Source of the DNA: Gammaproteobacteria bacterium
GTDB lineage: Bacteria > Pseudomonadota > Gammaproteobacteria > SG8-11
NCBI GenBank assembly: GCA_016200445.1
Contig: JACQEQ010000229.1
Coordinates: forward strand, 1-5,466
Direction: 5' to 3'
Length of the DNA stretch: 5,466 nucleotides
Positions 1-5,466 of the stretch are shown here, piece by piece; the first letter of the stretch is position 1; each line of letters opens with the position of its first letter. The notes under the pieces were generated by a model that was not told where the DNA came from, did not search any database, and saw only the letters and a program-made list of their open reading frames with translations. The translations under genes were made by a program, and so were the position numbers.

Positions 1-384
1 CACTCGTATTTCGCACGCGGCTGGCTGCGCCTTTATTGTCTAGAGATCAACCAACGCTTGGCGGCCATCTATTACTGCTACCGGTTTCGCAACGAGATAT
101 TTTATTTTCAGTCAGGCTTTGACCCTGCCTACGAAGCCTATTCACCCGGTCAAGCCTTGCTCGGATTCGCCGTCGAACATGCGATCAGCGAAGGCAATCA
201 GGTGTTCGATCTACTCAAAGGCGATCATCATTATAAATCCCAGTGGGCAAACAGTAGCCGTGAAACTACCGGTATAGCGGTTTATCGGCCGACACTGGCC
301 GGACACATGGCGAAATTACGTTGGCAAACTGCGCCGGCCGCAGTACGGATTTTGAAGCATTGGATGAGTGTTGGAGCGGCGTAG
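1..384 (+). CDS. GNAT family N-acetyltransferase, BioF2/CelD-like (Acetyltransf_6), 5' truncated by window edge
   Basis: The reading frame is open from the first base to the TAG at 382-384, giving 127 residues of the C-terminal part of a protein that starts outside the window. The TTG at 58-60 is in frame, but the frame continues upstream of it with domain-like sequence, so it is not the start. Recognisable family signatures are the YFQSGFDPAY segment (window residues about 35-44), the SPG turn at 48-50 that precedes a helix, and FDLLKGDHHYKSQWA at 69-83. The last matches the DfLrGde.YK..W motif of the Acetyltransf_6 (BioF2/CelD, FemAB-like) GNAT group. Such proteins are cytoplasmic acyl- or aminoacyl-transferases, often encoded in exopolysaccharide or cellulose loci. 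The exact substrate cannot be read from this fragment. The next gene starts 9 nt downstream, which indicates an operon and suggests a surface-glycan role (inference). Confidence 0.85.
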   Translation, partial: HSYFARGWLRLYCLEINQRLAAIYYCYRFRNEIFYFQSGFDPAYEAYSPGQALLGFAVEHAISEGNQVFDLLKGDHHYKSQWANSSRETTGIAVYRPTLAGHMAKLRWQTAPAAVRILKHWMSVGAA

Positions 385-388
385 GAGG
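383..388 (+). promoter_or_regulatory. Shine-Dalgarno of the beta-helix lipoprotein gene, overlapping the upstream stop codon
   Basis: AGGAGG at 383-388 is a perfect anti-16S match, 5 nt before the ATG at 394. Its first two bases are the last two of the TAG stop (382-384) of the acyltransferase gene. This decides the start at 394 rather than the in-frame ATG at 406, and implies that ribosomes finishing the first gene are positioned to start the second. Confidence 0.85.
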
Positions 389-393
389 AGTAA

Positions 394-2304
394 ATGTTCC
401 GGGTCATGCGCCGGCTCAGGATCACGCGAGCGAGTGAGCACAGTGAAGCAGTTTTTATATGGTTACTCATCTTCGTGCTCGTCCTGCAGCTTTCAGCATG
501 CAGTGACAGCCGTGTGACGTCTGAACAACCCGGGCCGGCACCCCACCCAACTGCAAACTGCGGCACTGCGCGCCAGGATGACGATTATCCACTCGCCGCA
601 CCTGCGCATAACAACACGCCTGCCCCGCTGGCAGGAGCACCGTACATTCTTTACACGGACCTGCTTGCCGGTCCCACTCATGGCGGAGAAAATGACAAGG
701 GGGTATACCTTTCGATCTTCGGTATCAATTTCGAGATGCCGGGAGCGGCTGCTATTTTAGGCGTTAATGTCAAGGTGTTCATCGGCGGTGCCGAAGTCGA
801 CAATTACCGCCGTCTGGGACCCGCAAAAGGGCGCAGTGATATCAGCCAAATTACCGTACAGGTTGGCGCACTAGGCAACCTGCCTGCCGGCGTCGAATTA
901 CCGGTTCAAGTCGTGGTCAACGGCACAGGCTCCAACATCAACCACACGTTTATCATCCAACCCGGTAATATTTTGTTCGTCGACAATATCAATGGCGACG
1001 ACACGACGGCGCAAAAAAACGACGTGACCCGGCCATGGCGCCACGTCCAGACACCAGATTCCTGTCCGCTGGATTGCGCGACCGAAGGCGGCGCGTTAAA
1101 CCCTGCCGTAATCAAACCCGGCGATGTCATCGTAATGCGCGGACGTGGAAAAATTTGGTCCGGCCTGGGCTTCGATAACCGCTTCGCACGTTTTCACCAC
1201 GAAACCGGCACCCGCCCCAATGGTATCCCTGGCAACGGTTACATCACCCTCATGGCGTATCCGGGCGAAGACGTGCACATTGTTCCCCAGCCTAATTCCT
1301 TCGGCGGCATTCACGGCATCAACGGCGACGGTTTTCCCGGGTATTCCAAGTGGATCGTGATCTCCGGTTTGCGCATCGAAGGCGGCGACAACACCGTATA
1401 TGATGGCCCGGTTAATCTTCAGGCGCACGCCGATCATTGGCGCGTTGTCAACAATGAGCTGTTCAATTTGGCGGCCCCGCCCGACGCAAAATCCGCCGGC
1501 ATCAGCGGCAATGGCGCCAATGTTGACATTCTGGGCAATCATATCCATCACATCGGCGGCGGCACGCTGAATCACGGCATGTACTTCGACACCGGCGCCA
1601 CCGATGTCGACGTCGCCTATAACGAGGTCGAGAATATCAAGCAAGGCAATCTGATCCAGACCTACGACAACCTCGGCACGGCGGATCTGAATAATGTCAA
1701 CATCCACCATAATCTGCTGCACGACGGCGGGCGTTACGGATTGAACATCTCGGGAGGGACGCATTCGCTCAACGTTTGGAATAATGTCATCTACAACACC
1801 GCGTTTTCAGGGGTACGCTTCAGTGTGCAGAGCACCCCGTCGTCCAATTTCGTTTTCGTATACAACACGCTGTATAACAACAATATGCAGCTGACTGCCG
1901 TGGATTCCAACGCACCGGTCCTGAACGACTGGAATTTGAATTCCGGCACCGCGTTAATTGCAAACAACATCGTCTACGCCGCCCCGCTCACGATCCCGCT
2001 GCTGTCGGATTGTTATTACCTGGACACCAGCGACGGTGCAGCGATCCGCATCAAACGCAACCTCTGGTTCGGCCGCGCGCGCGGTGCGCCGCCGCCTCAA
2101 GACCAGGATCCGGTGGGCGGCACCGACTTGCTCGATCCATTGTTCGCCGATTCGCTGGCCGGTAAATTCAACTTGCTGCCCGGCAGCCCGGCGATTCAAC
2201 AAGGACTGCTGAGTATTCCGCTCGGTATCATCGATGATTTTCGCGAAACACCACGCCCAACGGCTTCTGCTCCTGACGTGGGTGCCTATCAATACACGCA
2301 GTAA
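394..2304 (+). CDS. Surface lipoprotein with IPT/TIG-like domain, right-handed parallel beta-helix and choice-of-anchor-Q-like C-terminus
   Basis: A 636-residue protein with a strong Shine-Dalgarno at the chosen ATG. Residues 1-36 form a long lipoprotein signal: a basic n-region (MRRLRITR), a hydrophobic core at about 20-33 and the lipobox LSAC with Cys36. The Ser at +2 favours outer-membrane sorting. A Pro/Ala-rich linker follows (about 37-82). Residues 83-190 resemble an IPT/TIG beta-sandwich (P-start, GVYLSIFGINF, VKVFIGGAEV). FVDNINGDD (195-203) followed by RPWRHVQT is the usual entry into a secreted parallel beta-helix. From about 320 to 560 there are some nine rungs with an asparagine ladder, for example VVNNELF, ILGNHIHHI, VAYNEVENI, IHHNLLHDG, VWNNVIYN, FVYNTLYNN, IANNIVY and IKRNLWFG. 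The C-terminus (578-634: DPLFAD, LLPGSPAIQQG, DDFRETPRP, DVGAYQY) matches the tail called choice-of-anchor Q. Proteins with this fold are often polysaccharide lyases, epimerases or glycan-binding proteins. I see no decisive catalytic residues, so lyase activity is not claimed. It shares an operon with the upstream acyltransferase. Confidence 0.88.
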   Translation: MFRVMRRLRITRASEHSEAVFIWLLIFVLVLQLSACSDSRVTSEQPGPAPHPTANCGTARQDDDYPLAAPAHNNTPAPLAGAPYILYTDLLAGPTHGGENDKGVYLSIFGINFEMPGAAAILGVNVKVFIGGAEVDNYRRLGPAKGRSDISQITVQVGALGNLPAGVELPVQVVVNGTGSNINHTFIIQPGNILFVDNINGDDTTAQKNDVTRPWRHVQTPDSCPLDCATEGGALNPAVIKPGDVIVMRGRGKIWSGLGFDNRFARFHHETGTRPNGIPGNGYITLMAYPGEDVHIVPQPNSFGGIHGINGDGFPGYSKWIVISGLRIEGGDNTVYDGPVNLQAHADHWRVVNNELFNLAAPPDAKSAGISGNGANVDILGNHIHHIGGGTLNHGMYFDTGATDVDVAYNEVENIKQGNLIQTYDNLGTADLNNVNIHHNLLHDGGRYGLNISGGTHSLNVWNNVIYNTAFSGVRFSVQSTPSSNFVFVYNTLYNNNMQLTAVDSNAPVLNDWNLNSGTALIANNIVYAAPLTIPLLSDCYYLDTSDGAAIRIKRNLWFGRARGAPPPQDQDPVGGTDLLDPLFADSLAGKFNLLPGSPAIQQGLLSIPLGIIDDFRETPRPTASAPDVGAYQYTQ

Positions 2305-2320
2305 ACGATTGATCCGGACC

Positions 2321-2381
2321 GATGACGTTTGAAGTCAACATTTGACTTTTAAATTGTTCAGCAACGATTTCAAACTTCATC
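2321..2381. terminator. Nested inverted repeat in the convergent spacer; possible bidirectional terminator
   Basis: Outer arms 2321-2333 (GATGACGTTTGAA) and 2369-2381 (TTCAAACTTCATC) pair at 12 of 13 positions. Inside lies a perfect 7-bp hairpin, AAGTCAA-CAT-TTGACTT (2332-2348), which keeps 5 bp if the outer stem forms. There is also a second small hairpin at 2354-2367 (GTT-CAGC-AAC, extended by one G-T and one A-T pair). The whole element can fold as a three-way junction. It lies 16 nt after the + gene stop and 20 nt after the - gene stop, the expected place for a shared terminator. Against a classic intrinsic terminator, the stems are AT-rich. The only T-run is TTTT at 2347-2350, which serves the + strand, and no T-run follows on the - strand. 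Confidence 0.45.
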
Positions 2382-2401
2382 AAGCCTGTCACCCGCATCG
2401 C

Positions 2402-4558
2402 TTACCTGAGTTTCTGCTCGCCCAGACTGGTGATTTGACCGGCGGCGATGTCCACGGAATTGTCCAGGTTCACGGAACAATCATTGGTGCAATTGTTGCC
2501 GTCGGTATTGCCCAGCACGATGCGTGCGTAATGGCCTGCGGGTAATGAAACGCTAAAGGATCCATCGCCGTTGGTCTGCGTTTTGACTAAAAGATCAGCC
2601 GCAGTGATACCTGCTTGCCGGATTTGGACCGGTTGATTCGGCGCCACTGTCGTAGCGTCGTTTAGCACTACCCGGCCGGTCAGTATTCCGCCCACCGCGA
2701 TCTGCACCGTGCCGAGATCATGCGCCGCATGCTCGCTGGGAATTGCAATGACGTCCGCTGCCGCCTTGTTGAGTTTGCCATCGTAAAGTTGCGACGCGAG
2801 GTACTGCCGGGTGTCGAATTTCGTTTCCAGATAGTAATAATTAAGATGTGCTGCCGCGTCGTAAGGTGAATAGAGAATTGCAGTCCCGTCGCCACGGGTG
2901 CGTTCCTGACTTGCAACGTCCCACGACGCCGGTATACGTAAAACCAGCAGCGCACCTGAAATCGGCTTTGCGGGGTTTGCAGCTTCGACGAGTTTGACCG
3001 CGACTTCGCTCATTGGCGCGCCGAAGTCGGCGCTCGGCGTGGATGCGGTAGTTAAATCTAGATTCGCAGTTTGACCGCGGCTGTGAACGCGGTAACTCGA
3101 CGGCTTGAGCCACACACAATATTTCCCTGCTAAATCGGTGCGCACGTATGCGGCGCTGCCGTCATCGGCGGAGCCGATGTAGACCGGCTGGCCGGGAGCA
3201 CCCGCGCCGCTGTTATTTTTCACCTGACCTGTAATCGCTTTGCCCGCGTCCAGCTGCAGGTCGGCGGAGCGAGTTTGGTTGTCTGTTACCGTAACGCGGG
3301 TGGCACGCTGTTGAATATTCGTTCCATTCGCGCCGTCGAACGCTTCGGACGCGTACGGCTGCAACGTGCGGTTAGTTGCCATGACCAGGTAATCGCCGGG
3401 TGCGAGGTTGACTTGATACGCGCCCGCGTCGCCGGTAGGCAAGGATTCCACGATGAAGTGATTGTCGTAATTAAGAATCGCGATCTGAATGTTTTTTAGC
3501 GCATCGCCAGCAAGCCAAGTGTTGCCATTCATAGTCACCGGCGCGCGCGCGGTCACTTTGCCGGACAGACGGCCGCCCTGCGCAAGTTCGAAGTTAATGG
3601 TCTTCACCGGATCGCCCGAGGTAATGGTCACTTTGTCTGCATTATGTTGTTCCGGCACGCCGCCGTTCGCCGTAAACCATTCGCTCATCGCATAACTTGC
3701 CGATGTCAGGTTGCGCGCGCCGACGATGTAATCCCCCGCTTGCAAGTCCAAACAATAGGCGCCATCTGCGCCGGTTTTGGTTTGCGCACGCATCACCTGG
3801 TCATTGAAGTCGCGCGCCGCGACCACCACATCCGCCAACGCGCCGCTGGCGGTATCCGTCACCGAGCCGCAGACTCGCTGCGTTGCCGCGCTATTCAAAA
3901 TAAGGCTCTTGATTTCCTCGTCATCGACCGCTGCCGCCGCCAGCGCCGTGACCAACCCGGCGTTATTCATAGCGTCATTGGGATTGATACCGCTGTAAGC
4001 TGCGTGCACCGCGGCGGCGATTTGCTCGAGTTCCGCCGTGGATAGCAACGCCAGATTCGAAGTCACACGTGTCACCGCCGCCACCGCCGCAGCCGACATG
4101 GGCGTAATGTCAATAACCGGCCCGGTAACGAACGCAATCAGGGATTCGATCCCTTCGGCCTTCGCTAATAGCAGCACGCTTGGATCGGCAGTGAGGTTTA
4201 AAGAATAGGCCCCCGAAGCATCGGTCTGCGTCGCAGCCAGTGCGTCGCCGAGAATGGCACCGGAACTATCCAATGCGTAAAGCGCGACGTTCACCGCCGC
4301 CACCGGAGCAAGACTTTGCGGCGCTGCCAAGGCAGGTTCACCGGCGATCCAGTTCAAGAGTTGTTGCAATCCCGCCGTGCGCGGCACGCCCAGCGTTCCG
4401 GACTTTGCCCAGACCGTTCCGGTAACCGTGATTGATCCGGATCCGCTCGCACCCTGAGGGGCAGCCGGATGATTTGAAAACGAACTGTCGCCGCAGCCGG
4501 TCAAAAAGACACCGAGCGCGCACAGCAGCGTACTTATTTTGTCCATGATTCGATTCAT
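2402..4558 (-). CDS. Multi-domain lipoprotein with repeated carboxypeptidase-regulatory-like (transthyretin/Ig-like) modules
   Basis: A 718-residue protein. The ATG at 4558 has a GAGGT ribosome site 5 nt upstream; the alternative ATG at codon 5 is too far from that site. Residues 1-22 are a lipoprotein signal ending in the lipobox LTGC (Cys22), followed by a low-complexity Ser/Gly/Pro linker. About six beta modules follow, each with an opening GxV strand, a DGAY/AGKY-like turn and a GDY-like strand. They lie at about 43-135, 228-326, 329-438, 440-513, 515-580 and 622-718. Diagnostic pieces are TDASGAYSLNL, TGADGAYCLDLQAGDYIV, GDAGAYQVNLAPGDYLV, TDLAGKYCVWL and TNGDGSFSVSLPAGHYARI. They resemble CarboxypepD_reg-type folds, which serve as adhesive, structural or glycan-binding modules; no peptidase domain is present. 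Residues about 152-228 are instead Ala-rich and helical. Five Cys lie beyond the lipid Cys (230, 269, 481, 690, 694); C230 and C269 fall in one module and may pair. The protein is expected to be membrane-anchored, facing periplasm or exterior. Its partner and ligand are unknown. Confidence 0.85.
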   Translation of the reverse strand: MNRIMDKISTLLCALGVFLTGCGDSSFSNHPAAPQGASGSGSITVTGTVWAKSGTLGVPRTAGLQQLLNWIAGEPALAAPQSLAPVAAVNVALYALDSSGAILGDALAATQTDASGAYSLNLTADPSVLLLAKAEGIESLIAFVTGPVIDITPMSAAAVAAVTRVTSNLALLSTAELEQIAAAVHAAYSGINPNDAMNNAGLVTALAAAAVDDEEIKSLILNSAATQRVCGSVTDTASGALADVVVAARDFNDQVMRAQTKTGADGAYCLDLQAGDYIVGARNLTSASYAMSEWFTANGGVPEQHNADKVTITSGDPVKTINFELAQGGRLSGKVTARAPVTMNGNTWLAGDALKNIQIAILNYDNHFIVESLPTGDAGAYQVNLAPGDYLVMATNRTLQPYASEAFDGANGTNIQQRATRVTVTDNQTRSADLQLDAGKAITGQVKNNSGAGAPGQPVYIGSADDGSAAYVRTDLAGKYCVWLKPSSYRVHSRGQTANLDLTTASTPSADFGAPMSEVAVKLVEAANPAKPISGALLVLRIPASWDVASQERTRGDGTAILYSPYDAAAHLNYYYLETKFDTRQYLASQLYDGKLNKAAADVIAIPSEHAAHDLGTVQIAVGGILTGRVVLNDATTVAPNQPVQIRQAGITAADLLVKTQTNGDGSFSVSLPAGHYARIVLGNTDGNNCTNDCSVNLDNSVDIAAGQITSLGEQKLR

Positions 4559-4563
4559 AACCC

Positions 4564-4569
4564 ACCTCT
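4564..4569 (-). promoter_or_regulatory. Shine-Dalgarno of the modular lipoprotein gene
   Basis: On the - strand the bases read AGAGGT, with GAGGT ending 5 nt before the ATG at 4558. This supports MNRIMDK as the N-terminus rather than a start at the second Met (codon 5), which would be about 17 nt from the site. Confidence 0.7.
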
Positions 4570-4684
4570 ACTTGAGATGTTCGCAACTTCGTAACGATTA
4601 ATTGACAAGATATGCAACCTTAAACCCGGTTCGAAAACAATCGCGCGCGCGAAAATGGCTGCACTCTCAGGTATTCGCTCGACG

Positions 4685-4713
4685 TAAATAGAGGTTAAAC
4701 ACCGAGCAAACAA
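4685..4713 (-). promoter_or_regulatory. Weak sigma70-like promoter candidate for the modular lipoprotein gene
   Basis: On the - strand TTGTTT (4708-4713) and TATTTA (4685-4690) are separated by exactly 17 nt. Each hexamer matches its consensus at only 3 of 6 positions, and the resulting leader would be about 120 nt. It is the best-spaced pair I found in the spacer, but such a pair can occur by chance. Confidence 0.2.
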
Positions 4714-4728
4714 TAGGTAGCCGAATTT

Positions 4729-5466
4729 TCAGGACGGCATTTCCGCGCGCCGCAGATGGTTCCGTTCTTGAAAGCGCCGATACTGCCGGCGGAATATTTT
4801 CATCGCCGGCCGCTCCACAAAAAAGGTGACGCTGCTGGCTAAACCAATTGCGATGAGAACAGTGATGATAATGCCGGGCACTGGACTAAGCCCATGCGCG
4901 TACCAGCTACGTAATACGATGTAGCCGATGTTTTGATGCAGTAGATACAAGCTGTAGGAAATCGTTCCGAAAAATACCAACGGCTTGATCGCCAACCCCT
5001 GTAATCGCCCTTGGCTTGCAGCTAACAAGCAGCCGAGCGCTACGCCTGCATAAATTCCGGCGGTGGGTCCGGCAAGATACCACTGCGCCACTACACAGCA
5101 CGCGAGCATGGCGCCGCGAAAAACAGTCATGCCATGACGCTTGGCTTGATAAAGCATAATGCCCGCCACAAACAGATGTGCGTAATGCGACAATAAAATC
5201 AATTGCAAGCGCCCCGGCAGTTGCACGTCCAGATACTGGCCGACGGCCTGGTTTACGATCACGAATACGACCCACCCGCAACAGATCGCATCGATGCGAG
5301 CCAGTAGCCGTGCTTGATAGAGCACGAACATGATCGCGTAAAAACATAACTCTACGGCCAAGGTCCAGTACACGCTATCGACCGACGGAACGAAGAAAAA
5401 TTCTTGCAGCATGCTGAGGTTCAACAGCGCTTGGGAAAAGGTAATTTCGCGGCCGGGAAGCCCGGC
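4729..5466 (-). CDS. Acyltransferase-3 family integral-membrane O-acyltransferase, N-terminus beyond window edge
   Basis: The frame is open from the right edge to the TGA at 4729-4731, giving 245 residues of a protein that starts outside the window. The in-frame TTG at 5424 is not the start, because typical family sequence (GLPGREITFSQALLNLS) continues upstream. The hallmark VDSVYWTLAVELCFY lies at window residues about 29-43, including the conserved W and Glu of the YWTLxxE motif of Acyl_transf_3 (OafA/OafB/NodX-like) proteins. The late signature FFGTISYSLYLLHQ and the closing FFVERPAMKIFRR lie near the C-terminus, followed by a basic cytoplasmic tail. About seven hydrophobic membrane segments are visible. 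Full-length members have about 350-400 residues and roughly ten segments, so about a third is missing, including the N-terminal Arg/His active-site region. These enzymes move acetyl or other acyl groups from a cytoplasmic donor onto sugars of O-antigen, exopolysaccharide or peptidoglycan. The substrate here is unknown. Confidence 0.9.
   Translation of the reverse strand, partial: AGLPGREITFSQALLNLSMLQEFFFVPSVDSVYWTLAVELCFYAIMFVLYQARLLARIDAICCGWVVFVIVNQAVGQYLDVQLPGRLQLILLSHYAHLFVAGIMLYQAKRHGMTVFRGAMLACCVVAQWYLAGPTAGIYAGVALGCLLAASQGRLQGLAIKPLVFFGTISYSLYLLHQNIGYIVLRSWYAHGLSPVPGIIITVLIAIGLASSVTFFVERPAMKIFRRQYRRFQERNHLRRAEMPS

Larger units (their letters stand above)
4559..4728 (-). other. 170-nt intergenic leader upstream of the modular lipoprotein gene, with a (CG)5 palindrome
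   Basis: No reading frame, tRNA or convincing terminator is visible here. The region separates two - strand genes and probably carries the promoter of the lipoprotein gene. It is AT-rich overall apart from the perfect 12-nt palindrome TCGCGCGCGCGA at 4641-4652, which is flanked by direct CGAAAA repeats at 4632-4637 and 4650-4655. The ribosome site of the downstream gene lies at its end. No T-rich hairpin follows the membrane acyltransferase stop at 4729, so read-through into the lipoprotein gene is possible. Confidence 0.6.

Noticed and set aside
1096..1764. Long open frame of 222 codons on the - strand inside the beta-helix lipoprotein gene
   Set aside because: It lies antisense to a well-supported gene with clear domain signatures, shows no recognisable family motif, and its Ile/Val/Asp/Ala-rich composition reflects the reverse complement of the Asn/Asp/Gly-rich rungs.
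3538..3556. GCGCGCGCGC tract in the modular lipoprotein gene
   Set aside because: It is explained by ordinary codons for a Thr-Ala-Arg-Ala-Pro stretch and has no further structure.
3644..4045. Open frame of 133 codons on the + strand inside the modular lipoprotein gene
   Set aside because: It is antisense to a supported gene, is rich in Arg and Cys as expected from a shadow frame, and has no ribosome site or family signature.
4625..4640. GGTTCGAAA resembling a tRNA T-loop
   Set aside because: The flanking bases (CCCGG and ACAAT) do not form a T-stem, and no anticodon or acceptor arm can be found around it.
4674..4710. GCTCG/CGAGC inverted repeat as a terminator for the membrane acyltransferase gene
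   Set aside because: The stem is only 5 bp with a loop of 21 nt and no T-run follows on the - strand.
4907..5347. Open frame of 146 codons overlapping the membrane acyltransferase in another - strand frame
   Set aside because: The overlapping frame carries the acyltransferase-3 motifs and membrane segments; this one is Arg/Ser/Cys-rich without membrane segments.

Overview
The window looks like part of a Gram-negative, probably proteobacterial, genome. Both complete genes begin with lipoprotein signal peptides and lipoboxes, the genes are tightly packed with Shine-Dalgarno starts, and base composition is moderately GC-rich by eye. I cannot name a genus. All four genes have a plausible role at the cell surface: two enzymes of types often found near exopolysaccharide or O-antigen loci, and two large secreted lipoproteins built from beta-rich modules.

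Layout: (1) 1-384, + strand: C-terminal part of a GNAT acyltransferase of the BioF2/CelD-like type (Acetyltransf_6), cut by the left edge. (2) 394-2304, + strand, starting 9 nt after that stop: a 636-residue lipoprotein with an IPT/TIG-like domain, a right-handed parallel beta-helix and a choice-of-anchor-Q-like C-terminus. Its Shine-Dalgarno sequence overlaps the upstream stop codon, so the two genes are almost certainly co-transcribed. (3) 2305-2401: a short convergent spacer that holds a nested inverted repeat able to fold into a three-way junction. (4) 2402-4558, - strand: a 718-residue lipoprotein with about six carboxypeptidase-regulatory-like (transthyretin/Ig-like) beta modules and one Ala-rich helical insert. 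(5) 4559-4728: a 170-nt leader with no gene, containing a (CG)5 palindrome and only weak promoter candidates. (6) 4729-5466, - strand: C-terminal two thirds of an integral-membrane acyltransferase-3 family protein, cut by the right edge.

How they may work together is inference. The membrane acyltransferase would acylate a glycan at the inner membrane, the GNAT protein would modify a precursor in the cytoplasm, and the two lipoproteins would bind, process or display the polysaccharide at the outer membrane. No mobile element, CRISPR array, tRNA, rRNA or phage gene is visible. The most unusual items are the structured convergent spacer and the two modular lipoproteins, whose exact functions I cannot assign.
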